A DNA stretch of 38,475 nt from Eubacteriales bacterium (lineage in GTDB: Bacteria > Bacillota > Clostridia > Peptostreptococcales > Acidaminobacteraceae). Shown in pieces: positions 17,252-26,883 of the stretch. The DNA lies in the NCBI GenBank assembly GCA_030625575.1, contig DAOUQP010000005.1:1-38475 (forward strand), written 5' to 3'. A program made the translations under genes and the position numbers. How positions within the stretch are numbered: the first letter of the stretch is position 1; every line of letters begins with the position of its first letter. Under the pieces are notes generated by a model, which was given only the letters and a program-made list of their open reading frames with translations, was not told where the DNA came from and searched no databases.

Positions 17252-18652
17252 ATGAAAGAAAATTTCTTGAAGTCGATGGAATACATAGATGGAATAACAA
17301 TAGTTGATTCTGAAGGTGTTATTCAGTATTCTGTTAAGTACAATCCTAGTTTTTACCCGGAAGACATGGGGAGAGAAGATATTATTGGAAAAAAATTAGA
17401 AGATGTTTTTACGAATATTAATAATCAAGATAGTACATTATTCAATTCGATGAAACGCAAAAAAATTGTTGAGAGAAAAAACCAAAAAATTATTAATAAA
17501 CATGATGAATTAATTGAAACAATGAATATTTCTTTTCCGATAATTATTGATAATAAAACGGTTGGAGCAATAGAACTTTCCAAAGATATAACAAATATTG
17601 ATGCAGTTCAAAAAAAAATCATGAATATCGATTACGATATTTTTAAAAATCAAGTAAAAGCTGAAAATCGATTAGGTACTAATAAAGCTAAATATACACT
17701 AGATAATATAATCAGTAATAATCAACAAATAGTAGATTTGAAAAATCAAATAAGGCATCTCAAAAATTCGGATGCCCCAGCATTTATATACGGTGAAACT
17801 GGAACTGGAAAAGAATTGTTTGCTCATGCAATTCATAATGAAAGTAATCGGTGTCAAGGGCCATTTATTTCTCAAAATTGCGCTGCAATTCCAGAGAACC
17901 TACTAGAAAGCATTTTATTTGGTACTGTAAAGGGAAGTTTTACTGGTGCGATTGATGCTCCAGGATTATTTGAATTAGCTGATAATGGTACCCTTTTTCT
18001 AGATGAATTGAATTCTATGCCAAAACATTTACAATCTAAAATGTTAAGGGTGTTAGAAGATGGTTATATTAGACGTGTTGGTGGGAAAAACGAAAAGAAA
18101 ATCAATGTCAGAATAATTTCGGCATCCAATCAAGACCCGCTTGAATTGATTCGGAATGGATTACTAAGGCGAGATATTTACTATCGTTTATGTGTATTAT
18201 ATTTTGCGATACCACCACTTAGGAAACGGAATGAAGATATTATAATTTTAATTAAATTTTTTATTAGTAAATTTAATCAACTTTATAATAAAAGGATTGC
18301 AAAACTTTCAAAAGAACTTTATAGAACTCTTCAAAATTATGATTGGCCAGGGAATGTAAGAGAACTTGAACATATTATTCAGTTTGGCTTAACCCAAGTT
18401 GGAGAAGATGAAGAAGTTCTAGAGTATAGACATATAGCTTCGAAATTGAAAATGTTAAAAATGAATAGCGGTGAAAAAGATGCGTGTTTAACTAATAAAC
18501 CATTAAAAGATATCATTCAGGAAATTGAAGAAAATGTGATTTATGAAGCTTTAAAAATATCTGGTGGAAATATATCAAAAGCTTCAAAATTAATTGAAAT
18601 TCCTAGACAAACTTTTTCAAGAAAAATGAACCAATACGGAATTGGAAAATAA
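17252..18652 (+). CDS. Sigma-54-dependent activator (PAS, AAA+, Fis-type HTH; RocR-like)
   Basis: [57 protein letters not shown]-terminal [22 protein letters not shown] ggaggg before ATG 17252. Confidence 0.93.
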   Translation: MKENFLKSMEYIDGITIVDSEGVIQYSVKYNPSFYPEDMGREDIIGKKLEDVFTNINNQDSTLFNSMKRKKIVERKNQKIINKHDELIETMNISFPIIIDNKTVGAIELSKDITNIDAVQKKIMNIDYDIFKNQVKAENRLGTNKAKYTLDNIISNNQQIVDLKNQIRHLKNSDAPAFIYGETGTGKELFAHAIHNESNRCQGPFISQNCAAIPENLLESILFGTVKGSFTGAIDAPGLFELADNGTLFLDELNSMPKHLQSKMLRVLEDGYIRRVGGKNEKKINVRIISASNQDPLELIRNGLLRRDIYYRLCVLYFAIPPLRKRNEDIIILIKFFISKFNQLYNKRIAKLSKELYRTLQNYDWPGNVRELEHIIQFGLTQVGEDEEVLEYRHIASKLKMLKMNSGEKDACLTNKPLKDIIQEIEENVIYEALKISGGNISKASKLIEIPRQTFSRKMNQYGIGK

Positions 18653-18740
18653 TGCTCATAATTTAACAATTAGTGCTCATTTTGTAACATATTCTATGTA
18701 TGTTATGAGATCAGCACTAATTTTTGTTATGCATTGGGCA
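18653..18740. promoter_or_regulatory. Four UAS-like sites, TGC-N8-TAACA (two forward, two reverse)
   Basis: 18653-18668 TGCTCATAATTTAACA; 18674-18689 TGCTCATTTTGTAACA; 18701-18716 TGTTATGAGATCAGCA; 18725-18740 TGTTATGCATTGGGCA. Confidence 0.75.
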
Positions 18741-18818
18741 ATATTGTTTAATTATTAACATTATTTAAGTGATAAATGGCTATATTTTGCAATGGATTTG
18801 GATATTTCACTAATATTG

Positions 18819-18835
18819 TTGGCACTTAAATTGCA
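18819..18835 (+). promoter_or_regulatory. Sigma-54 (-24/-12) promoter upstream of ald
   Basis: TTGGCAC-TTAAA-TTGCA matches YTGGCAC-N5-TTGCW. Confidence 0.88.
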
Positions 18836-18875
18836 TTAGTAGTATATGAAATTACAGTATACGAGGAGTGAGAAC

Positions 18876-20033
18876 ATGATTATTGGAGTATTGAAAGAAG
18901 TAAAAATAGGAGAATCGCGAATTGTTATGACACCTTCTGAAGTCAAAGAATTATCAATAATGGGGCATCAGATATTAATTCAAGACAACGCTGGAGTATT
19001 GGCGGGTTTTGACAATCAATCATATATTGATGCCGGTGCAAAAATCGCACCTGATAATAAATCAATATTCAGTCAATCGGATATGGTTGTTAAAGTAAAA
19101 GAAATAGTTACTGAAGAATATGAATTGCTTAGAGAAGGTCAAATTGTATTTACTTGTCTGCATCCTGCTGGGAATAAAGAGGAAGTTGATGAGCTGCTGA
19201 AAGCTAAGGTTATTGGGATTACAGCAGAAGATAGCCATAGATATGGTTCTCCAAATGCAGAGGCAGCAGGTAAATTGGGTGCGTTGTTAGGTTCGTATCA
19301 TTTATTAAGTATATCTGGCGGTAGCGGTCAAAGTGTATTTGGAATTGGTGGAGCTCCAGCTGCAAAAGCTTTAGTTTTAGGGGCTGGAATTGCAGGTAAA
19401 GGTGCTGCGAAAATTTTAACTTCACTTGGCGCTTATGTGTATATTACGGATATTAACATTGGTATACTTCGAGATGTTCAATACTCTATACAAAATAATA
19501 TTTCGACGATGATGTCAAACCGAGGAAATATTGAATCGGTTCTACCTGAGGTCGATTTAATCATTAACTGTGTTAAATGGCCTAAACATAGAACTGATCA
19601 TGTTATTTGTAAGGAAGATCTAAAAAACATGAAAAAAGGAAGCGTAATCATTGATGTAAGTGCAGATGTTGGTGGAGCAATTGAAACGTATAAACCAACG
19701 ACACATGAAAATCCGACTTATATAGTTGACGGTATAGTTCACTATGGAGTTGACAATATTCCAGGGATTGCTCCGCATACTGTTTCAAAAGCATATGCTG
19801 CATCAATGTTTCCACATATTTTATCAGTTGCTAATTTAGGACTCAAAGAAGCTATGAGAAGAGATGGATTCTTACGTAGAAGCTTAACTGTTTATAATGG
19901 AATTTTGACACATGAAGAAACAAGTGTAATTCAGGGAAGACTCTTCACATCGCCAGAAGCAGTTCTAAAATATGGTGATACGGTTGAATTGGATTTTGCC
20001 CCTAAAGCTACAACAACCAAAATTAAGAAATAA
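18876..20033 (+). CDS. ald: Alanine dehydrogenase
   Basis: MIIGVLKEVKIGESRIVMTPSEV, SHRYGSPNAEAAGKLGALLG, VLGAGIAGKGAAKIL, HYGVDNIPGIAPHTVSKAYAASMFPH. RBS gaggag before ATG 18876. Confidence 0.93.
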   Translation: MIIGVLKEVKIGESRIVMTPSEVKELSIMGHQILIQDNAGVLAGFDNQSYIDAGAKIAPDNKSIFSQSDMVVKVKEIVTEEYELLREGQIVFTCLHPAGNKEEVDELLKAKVIGITAEDSHRYGSPNAEAAGKLGALLGSYHLLSISGGSGQSVFGIGGAPAAKALVLGAGIAGKGAAKILTSLGAYVYITDINIGILRDVQYSIQNNISTMMSNRGNIESVLPEVDLIINCVKWPKHRTDHVICKEDLKNMKKGSVIIDVSADVGGAIETYKPTTHENPTYIVDGIVHYGVDNIPGIAPHTVSKAYAASMFPHILSVANLGLKEAMRRDGFLRRSLTVYNGILTHEETSVIQGRLFTSPEAVLKYGDTVELDFAPKATTTKIKK

Positions 20034-20072
20034 TAATAAACTATCATAATCAAATTAAAGGAGGAAAATTAC

Positions 20073-21479
20073 ATGGATGGTTTAACAACAATGGGAATTA
20101 TTTCACTAGTTCCCGCAACAATTGCAATTATTATGGCTTTCGTAACAAGAAATACAATTTTTTCACTTTTTACTGCAATATTTATTGGAGTAATGTTAAC
20201 TGGAGAAGGGTTATTGGCTTTTCCAAAATTGCTCAAAACTTCTATTGGAACTACAAGTTTTGCATGGATATTATTACTTGAACTTTTTATTGGAATTTTA
20301 ATTGCCTTTTTCCAAAGAACTGGCGCTATTCAAGGGTTTACGGAAATAATGAAAGACAAAAAAATGTCAAGAAAAAATATTCAATTAACAGCTTGGGTAA
20401 TGGGTATGTTCGTATTTTTTAGCGATTACTTCAGTCCGTTATTTGTCGGATCAACAATGAGAAGTTTATCTGATGATAAACTAATTTCTAGAGAAAAATT
20501 AGCTTACATAGCAGATTCAACTTCAGCACCTGTAAGTGTACTTGTACCTATTACGGGATGGGCAGTATTTATTTCAGGTTTATTAGTTGGGATAGGTCCT
20601 GTACAAACAGCTGAACAAGGAATGATTATATTTACCAAAGCTGTAGGATTTAATTTCTATGCAATTTTAGCTGTTATTCTGGTTGGTTTAATCGCTTCAG
20701 GAATTGTTCCGGAATTCGGGCCGATGAAAAAAGCAGAGAAACGTGCAATGGAAGAAGGTAAAGTGCTTCGCGATGGAGCGGTGCCGCTTCTTGGTGAAGA
20801 ATTAACAGATACTCCAAAATATGAGGGTATTAAAACGCATGTATTCCTTGATTTTATTTTCCCAGTGCTGGTAGTAATATCAATTGCAATTGGTACATAT
20901 ATTGCATTTAGATCTGCAAAAACTATGGAAGCCTTTTTAACAGCTTCAGTTGTTTTAGGAATTATAATGAGAATTCAGGGTGTTCCATTTAAAGATATTA
21001 TGGATACTGCAATGAAAGGTATGAAAGGAATTATGCCTGCAATTATAATTTTAGCACTTTCTTATTCAATCAATGCATTAAGTAAAGAAATGGGTACTGC
21101 AAATTACATTATATTGATTAGTGAAAACTGGTTGACTCCAAATTTGCTACCATTTTTAACTTTTGTATTAGCTGCACTTATCTCTTTCTCAACTGGAACA
21201 AGTTGGGGTACATTTGCAATAGTTATGCCTATAGCGGCTCCATTAGCCTTTGCGTTCAGTGGAAACGAAGTAACTATGATAGTTTTAGCGACTGTTGCAG
21301 CTGTTGCTGGTGGGGGTGTATTTGGAGATCATTGTTCACCGTTATCAGACACAACTATTCTTGCATCTACAGGTGCTGCAGCTGATCATATCGATCATGT
21401 TAAAACTCAATTACCATATGCCCTTACGGCGGCGGGATTTGCAGCGGTTTTATATTTGATAATAGGATTTGTTGCTTAA
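20073..21479 (+). CDS. nhaC: NhaC-family Na+/H+ antiporter (or related secondary transporter)
   Basis: FSDYFSPLFVGSTMRSLSDDKLISREKLAYIADSTSAPVSVLVPITGW; FSTGTSWGTFAIVMPIAAPLA; FGDHCSPLSDTTILASTGAAADHIDHVKTQLPYAL. Confidence 0.9.
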   Translation: MDGLTTMGIISLVPATIAIIMAFVTRNTIFSLFTAIFIGVMLTGEGLLAFPKLLKTSIGTTSFAWILLLELFIGILIAFFQRTGAIQGFTEIMKDKKMSRKNIQLTAWVMGMFVFFSDYFSPLFVGSTMRSLSDDKLISREKLAYIADSTSAPVSVLVPITGWAVFISGLLVGIGPVQTAEQGMIIFTKAVGFNFYAILAVILVGLIASGIVPEFGPMKKAEKRAMEEGKVLRDGAVPLLGEELTDTPKYEGIKTHVFLDFIFPVLVVISIAIGTYIAFRSAKTMEAFLTASVVLGIIMRIQGVPFKDIMDTAMKGMKGIMPAIIILALSYSINALSKEMGTANYIILISENWLTPNLLPFLTFVLAALISFSTGTSWGTFAIVMPIAAPLAFAFSGNEVTMIVLATVAAVAGGGVFGDHCSPLSDTTILASTGAAADHIDHVKTQLPYALTAAGFAAVLYLIIGFVA

Positions 21480-21511
21480 GATACTTAAAGAAGTTTATTG
21501 ATTAGTAAGAT

Positions 21512-21538
21512 AAAGCGCCCTTTTAACGGGCGCTTTTT
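21512..21538 (+). terminator. Rho-independent terminator
   Basis: AAAGCGCCC-TTTTAAC-GGGCGCTTTTT. Confidence 0.93.
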
Positions 21539-21961
21539 GATGTGTAAAAGAGATAAGTAATCGAGTAAGTTTTATTTATAATGAAATGATTTTGATTCAT
21601 TTGTTTTTGTCATCAATCATATAAAAACATATTAAAGAATATTTCTTATGAAATCATGAGCGATTATGGATGGAGTAAGGAAACTGGTGAATATTTAGAT
21701 AAAAGGTAGCTGATACTTGTGATTTATATGAGAGAAGAAAATTTGATTTGTTTTGTGGCGCCTTATTTAATGAACTGTTTTATTTAATTGAGCATAGAAA
21801 ACTCTAATCTTGTGTATTGTACTTTAACGAGACGGGATAATTGATTTTGCTTTGTGCTAAACATAGATAAAACGACATAATATTTGGATATAATGCCAAT
21901 AACATAGGATATGAAAATAATATACAATATAAGTATATTAAAATAATGGAGTGATTGAGAT

Positions 21962-23053
21962 ATGGCAAATGTAGAATTGAAAAAGATTAATAAAGTATAT
22001 CCAAATGGATTTAAGGCTGTTAAAGATATTGATTTAGATGTAGAAGATAAAGAATTCATGGTATTGGTTGGTCCATCTGGATGTGGTAAGACTACAACTT
22101 TAAGAATGATTGCCGGTTTAGAGGAAATTACTGAAGGAGATATGTTTATTGGTGAAAAAACAGTTAACAATGTAGCCCCCAAGGATAGAAATATTGCTAT
22201 GGTATTTCAAAATTATGCTCTTTATCCTCATATGTCTGTTTATGATAATATGGCGTTTGGTTTAAAACTTAGAAAAATTCCAAAACCTGAAATAAAAGAA
22301 AGAGTAGAAAAAGCGGCTACTATTTTAGGGATTGAAGATTTATTAGATAGAAAACCAAAACAATTATCAGGTGGACAAAGACAAAGGGTTGCTCTAGGAA
22401 GAGCTATTGTAAGACAACCTGAAGTGTTTTTAATGGATGAACCTTTATCGAACCTCGATGCAAAATTAAGAGTTCAGATGAGAGCTGAGCTTATTAAACT
22501 TCATCATGATCTTGACTCGACATTCATTTATGTAACACATGATCAAACTGAAGCTATGACAATGGGAACAAGAATATGTGTAATGGACAAGGGAGAAATT
22601 CAACAAGTGGATACGCCTAGAACGATATATCAAAAGCCTGCAAATGTTTTTGTAGCTGGTTTTATCGGTGCGCCTCAGATGAATATTATGGAATCTTTTG
22701 TGGAAGAAGAAGTGGGCGAAGTTTACGTTGAATTCAATAATTATAAGGTTAAACCTTCGGAAGAAGTTGTGAAAATTTTAAAAGAAAATGGATACATTGG
22801 AAAAGAAGTTATGATGGGCATCAGATCAGAAGACGTTTTTATCAATAAAGGTGGATTTAATGTTACAATAGATGTAACGGAATTACTAGGCAGTGAAATC
22901 TATGTTTATTACAAGATAGATGGCAAGCAATATGTTGCAAAAGAGACTAGTGATATGGATTTAAAAATTGGAGATAGAATTTCAATTTCTTTTGTAGAAA
23001 ACAAAATTCATTTATTTGATAAAGAAACTGGAGAATCAATAATTAAGTGGTGA
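21962..23053 (+). CDS. msmK: MsmK/UgpC/MalK-type carbohydrate ABC transporter ATPase
   Basis: VGPSGCGKTTTLRMIAGLE, LSGGQRQRVALGRAIVRQPEVFLMDEPLSNLDAKLR, C-terminal TOBE-like region. Confidence 0.95.
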   Translation: MANVELKKINKVYPNGFKAVKDIDLDVEDKEFMVLVGPSGCGKTTTLRMIAGLEEITEGDMFIGEKTVNNVAPKDRNIAMVFQNYALYPHMSVYDNMAFGLKLRKIPKPEIKERVEKAATILGIEDLLDRKPKQLSGGQRQRVALGRAIVRQPEVFLMDEPLSNLDAKLRVQMRAELIKLHHDLDSTFIYVTHDQTEAMTMGTRICVMDKGEIQQVDTPRTIYQKPANVFVAGFIGAPQMNIMESFVEEEVGEVYVEFNNYKVKPSEEVVKILKENGYIGKEVMMGIRSEDVFINKGGFNVTIDVTELLGSEIYVYYKIDGKQYVAKETSDMDLKIGDRISISFVENKIHLFDKETGESIIKW

Positions 23054-23057
23054 TTTG

Positions 23058-23978
23058 ATGTATAATGATTTAATCAATAATCTCGAAAGATTATTTCAGA
23101 CTAAGGTTGCGTTGAAGATTGGAAGAAATATGTTGATTCCATCGGATGCGAAAACGGCTGAATTTCAGGATTTTATCGGTGTAGAATTAAATGAATTAAA
23201 TAGAGGTGTATACTTCAAAGAAAAAATACTGACTCCTAGAGAAAAGATGTTGGTAAGATATCTTTTAAGTCAGTATTTTGATTCAAATAATACTTTAAAT
23301 AGTTTGATTTCTAAAAAATACGCATATAAAGATTTTGATGAAAATATAAAATTTCCACTTAAAATTTGGGAGATTAAGGCGTTATCTGGTGGAGACGATG
23401 TACTGCAAGTTATAAAGTCGATTTTCCCGAAAGATTTATGTTTTTTGAAATCAGATGACACAGTTGTACTCTTTAGATATAAAAAAAATGATAGCGAGTA
23501 TAAGTTGGAAGATGTTTATTATAATTTGGAATCTGAAATTCTTTCTGAAGTTTCGATTTATGTGAGTTATGATGTGGAGAAGATTGAAGATATATTTGAT
23601 GCATATCAAAGGCTGGACAATCTTAAGGAATTATCAAAAACAATTAGTTCGAAATTCAATATATATGAATTTGATAAATTATTGCTTCCGAATTTATTTT
23701 TAACAATTAAGAAATATGAAAATTTTGACGAAATTAAGGAAATCTTCAATAAAAGTGTAAGGTATGATTTAAATGATGAACTTATTGAAACTGCCATTGT
23801 ATTTCTAGAAAACAATCTGCATATTACTGAATCTGCAAATAAATTATATATTCATAGAAATACCATGATTTACAGATTGAATAAGATTGTTTCAATTACC
23901 GGTTATGATATCAGGAAATTTTCAGAAGCGATTAATTTCTACCTCAATTATCTATATGATAACTTGTTGAACAAATGA
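23058..23978 (+). CDS. PucR/CdaR-type C-terminal HTH regulator
   Basis: C-terminal ETAIVFLENNLHITESANKLYIHRNTMIYRLNKIVSITGYDIRKFSEAINFYL. ATG 23058 preferred over TTG 23055. Confidence 0.85.
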   Translation: MYNDLINNLERLFQTKVALKIGRNMLIPSDAKTAEFQDFIGVELNELNRGVYFKEKILTPREKMLVRYLLSQYFDSNNTLNSLISKKYAYKDFDENIKFPLKIWEIKALSGGDDVLQVIKSIFPKDLCFLKSDDTVVLFRYKKNDSEYKLEDVYYNLESEILSEVSIYVSYDVEKIEDIFDAYQRLDNLKELSKTISSKFNIYEFDKLLLPNLFLTIKKYENFDEIKEIFNKSVRYDLNDELIETAIVFLENNLHITESANKLYIHRNTMIYRLNKIVSITGYDIRKFSEAINFYLNYLYDNLLNK

Positions 23979-23979
23979 T

Positions 23980-24005
23980 AAAGTGCACCTTTTGGGTGCA
24001 CTTTG
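23980..24005. terminator. Bidirectional terminator between convergent genes
   Basis: AAAGTGCACC-TTTT-GGGTGCACTTT. Confidence 0.85.
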
Positions 24006-24006
24006 C

Positions 24007-25437
24007 TTATTCTACAATTAAAATCAAGTTTTTAGCTGGAGATGCGGTAAATGTAATTTCACCATCTTGGATATAATGGCTGAGATCTTCACCAGTTTCA
24101 AAATTTATCAATATACTTGCGTTATATTCAAATGAAATATCTTTTTCACCATTATAGATATTTGCTATTACCAATGCTTTATTATCATTGTTCTGTACTT
24201 CATAAGCGATGAATTTGTTATCGTTTGCAATGACGTTGAATTCATTCACATATGTGTCCCTAAATTCATTCAATTTCTTTATAAAAGGAATCATTATAGA
24301 ATTTTCAACCTTATCCCAAGGCATATCTGCGCGATTATCAGGATCTGGACCACCTTTTAAAGGAATCTCTGTTCCATAATAAACTATCGGAATAGAAGGA
24401 TACGAATACATAAATGTCAATGCTTGTTTAAAATAATCATCGTTGTATCTAACCGTTGTATAAAACCTTTGGTTATCGTGGTTATCGATGAAAACACCGT
24501 TTATACCGGGGTTTTCAAATCCAGTCTCGTTATTTATCGCACTAACCAGCTTCGTTGCAAAACCTCCGTCTTTAAATGTGTTTTGGATTCCGTAATAAAG
24601 TGAATAATTGACTAATCCATCAATACCTAATTCATGATATTTTTCCAGTTTGCTGATATCGCTATCCCAAACCTCGCCTATTAAATAAAAGTCTGGATAT
24701 TTTTCTTTGATTTTATAAGAAAATTCATTCCAGAAACTTTCGGGGACGTGTCTGACTGTGTCTAATCTAAATCCATCAAGATTAGTTTCATCTATCCACC
24801 ATAATGCATTCTCTATTAAGAAATTTCTAACTTCAGGGTTCTCTGTGTCTAAATCGGGAAGACTTGCAAGCCATCCGTCTTCTACCTCTTGTTTGTTGTT
24901 ATAATCCTGTATGATCTTTCTCTCGTGGAACCAATTCTCGTGCTCTCCATCGGTTAGCCATTTTGAACCAGGACCTGTATGGTTTACAACATAATCCAGA
25001 ATAACTTTAATATCTTTTTCATGAGCTTTATCGACGAGTTCTTTTAAATCTTCAAGAGTACCGAAATTCTCATCTACATTATAAAAATCAACAGCCCAAT
25101 ATCCATGATAGCCGCTTAAGTCATTATCGACAATCGGAGTAATCCAGATTGCGGTAAAGCCTAAATCTTTAATATAGTCCAGTTTGTCGGTAATTCCCTT
25201 AATGTCACCTCCGTGGAAGGTTGTTTTGACATTTTTATTGGTTTCAAAATTGTTTTCGGGGTCTCCATCGTTGAATCTATCTACCATAATGAAGTAAATC
25301 TTGTCATTTGAAGTGAATTTGCTTTGATTATTTATGATAGGATAGTTGATTTCAGTCTTTGAAATCGGTTTCACACTATTTTCACAACCTGTTATGAAAA
25401 TAAGTGTAAAAATGAGAATAATTAGTATTTTTTTCAT
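24007..25437 (-). CDS. Secreted lipoprotein alpha-amylase (GH13)
   Basis: Lipobox LIFITGC; YFIMVDRFNDGDPENN, DYVVNHTGPG, DGFRLDTVRHVP, IGEVWDSD, GVFIDNHDNQRF. Confidence 0.93.
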   Translation of the reverse strand: MKKILIILIFTLIFITGCENSVKPISKTEINYPIINNQSKFTSNDKIYFIMVDRFNDGDPENNFETNKNVKTTFHGGDIKGITDKLDYIKDLGFTAIWITPIVDNDLSGYHGYWAVDFYNVDENFGTLEDLKELVDKAHEKDIKVILDYVVNHTGPGSKWLTDGEHENWFHERKIIQDYNNKQEVEDGWLASLPDLDTENPEVRNFLIENALWWIDETNLDGFRLDTVRHVPESFWNEFSYKIKEKYPDFYLIGEVWDSDISKLEKYHELGIDGLVNYSLYYGIQNTFKDGGFATKLVSAINNETGFENPGINGVFIDNHDNQRFYTTVRYNDDYFKQALTFMYSYPSIPIVYYGTEIPLKGGPDPDNRADMPWDKVENSIMIPFIKKLNEFRDTYVNEFNVIANDNKFIAYEVQNNDNKALVIANIYNGEKDISFEYNASILINFETGEDLSHYIQDGEITFTASPAKNLILIVE

Positions 25438-25484
25438 TTAAAACACAACCTTTTAAATATTCTGAACATTCATAATATTTATTA

Positions 25485-25513
25485 TTGCATAAATATCTAA
25501 TAAATGATATAAT
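25485..25513 (+). promoter_or_regulatory. Predicted sigma-A promoter of malE
   Basis: TTGCAT (25485-25490), 17-nt spacer, TATAAT (25508-25513). Confidence 0.7.
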
Positions 25514-25546
25514 TTCGTTGTCAGGAAATTATTTTTTTTACTAATG

Positions 25547-25564
25547 TGTGCAAACGTGTGCACA
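25547..25564. promoter_or_regulatory. LacI-family operator upstream of malE
   Basis: TGTGCAAACGTGTGCACA: CG-centred 18-bp palindrome with one mismatched pair, just upstream of the RBS. Confidence 0.75.
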
Positions 25565-25580
25565 AATATGGGGGGATATT

Positions 25581-26813
25581 ATGAAAAAAATCATTAGTTT
25601 ATTATTAGTTTTAATTCTTGCATTTTCATTAGTAGCTTGTAGCACTGATGAAGCAAATGACGGAAATGTTGAATTAGTTATTTGGGAACAAATGCCAAAT
25701 GATGCAGATTTATTATTTGATGAAATAGCAGAAGAATTTATGGCGGCAAATCCAAATATCACAATTAGCAGAACTCACTATGAAACAGAGCAACTAAGAA
25801 CAAACTTTCAAAGTGCAGCTTTAGCTGGCGAAGGTCCAGATCTTGTTTATGGTCCAAGTGATAACGTTGGAATCTTTATGGTTTCTGAATTGATTCAACC
25901 AATTACAAATGTAGTATCTTTAGATTATTTAGAGCAATTTGCTCCAAATGCTTTAGAAGACGGAAAAGTTGATGGACAGTACTGGGAATTACCAGATGTA
26001 ATTGGTAACCAAATTGCTATGTTATACAACAAAGACATGGTTGCTGAAGCTCCAAAAACTTGGGAAGAGTTAGTTGAAGTTACTGCTGAATTCCAAGATC
26101 CAGCTAATGGTAAATACGGATTCTTATATAATGAAAAAGAACCATTCTGGTTTGTAGCATGGTTTGGTGCATATGGCGGAAAAGTTTTTGATGATGAGAG
26201 AAATCCTCAATTAGACAATGAAGCTATGGTTAAAGCACTACAATTTACAAAAGACATTAGAAGTAAATACAACTTAGGTGAATTCGATATGAACTACGAT
26301 ATGGCAGATGCTATGTTTAAAGAAGGAAATGCGGCAATCATATTAAATGGTGCTTGGTCATGGTCTTCTTATAAAGAAGCAGGTATCAATGTAGGAATCG
26401 CTCCACTTCCAACAGTGCCAGGTGGAAGCAATGGTCTACCATTCTCTTCTACTAAAGGATATATGATTTCTAGTTTCTTGAAAGATGAGAAAAAAGAAGC
26501 GGTAGCTAAATTCTTCGAATTTTTCTTAAATGCTGAAAATGATGCTAAATTTGCATTGTTGAAAGCTGAAGCTCCAACTAATCTTGAAGCGAGAGAACTT
26601 GAATCAATTAAAAATGATGAGTTGCAAAAAGCAGCTGTTGAAACAATTAACTTTACAACTCCAATGCCGATCATTGCTGAAATGAGAGCGATTTGGGATT
26701 CAATCAGACCAGAGTTAGAAGCTGTAATTTCTGGAGATACAACTCCGGAAGCCGCTGCTAAGGCAATGCAAGAAAGAGCGATTGATGGTATTAAAATAAT
26801 TAAAGGCGAGTAA
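25581..26813 (+). CDS. malE: Maltose/maltodextrin-binding lipoprotein
   Basis: Lipobox LVACS; ELVIWEQMPNDADLLFDEIAEEFMAANPNITI; MLYNKDMVAEAPKTWEELVE; GAWSWSSYKEAGINVGIAPLP. ATG 25581 with ggggg RBS. Confidence 0.93.
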   Translation: MKKIISLLLVLILAFSLVACSTDEANDGNVELVIWEQMPNDADLLFDEIAEEFMAANPNITISRTHYETEQLRTNFQSAALAGEGPDLVYGPSDNVGIFMVSELIQPITNVVSLDYLEQFAPNALEDGKVDGQYWELPDVIGNQIAMLYNKDMVAEAPKTWEELVEVTAEFQDPANGKYGFLYNEKEPFWFVAWFGAYGGKVFDDERNPQLDNEAMVKALQFTKDIRSKYNLGEFDMNYDMADAMFKEGNAAIILNGAWSWSSYKEAGINVGIAPLPTVPGGSNGLPFSSTKGYMISSFLKDEKKEAVAKFFEFFLNAENDAKFALLKAEAPTNLEARELESIKNDELQKAAVETINFTTPMPIIAEMRAIWDSIRPELEAVISGDTTPEAAAKAMQERAIDGIKIIKGE

Positions 26814-26834
26814 TAATCAATAGGAAAATATCAA

Positions 26835-26872
26835 TTAAGAGAAATGGTTTTCTCCATTTCTCTTAATATTTT
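26835..26872 (+). terminator. Intercistronic hairpin with T-run between malE and malF (partial terminator/attenuator)
   Basis: TTAAGAGAAATGG-TTTTCT-CCATTTCTCTTAA-TATTTTT, immediately before the malF RBS. Confidence 0.8.
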
Positions 26873-26883
26873 TGGAGGAGTAT

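Noticed and set aside
21541-21960. ~420-bp gap with a short reading frame ...ISYEIMSDYGWSKETGEYLDKR
   Set aside because: Too short and without start signals or recognisable homology; may be a gene remnant but unsupported.
21784-22182. 132-aa minus-strand ORF at the start of the msmK region
   Set aside because: Overlaps the conserved Walker-containing region of the ATPase on the other strand.
25505-25540. ATAATTTC-N8-GAAATTAT-TTTTTT resembling a terminator before malE
   Set aside because: The left arm overlaps the predicted malE -10 (TATAAT 25508-25513), so the hairpin would not be fully transcribed. The shared AATTTCGTTGTC 12-mer with the dispersed repeat is too short to call a third copy.
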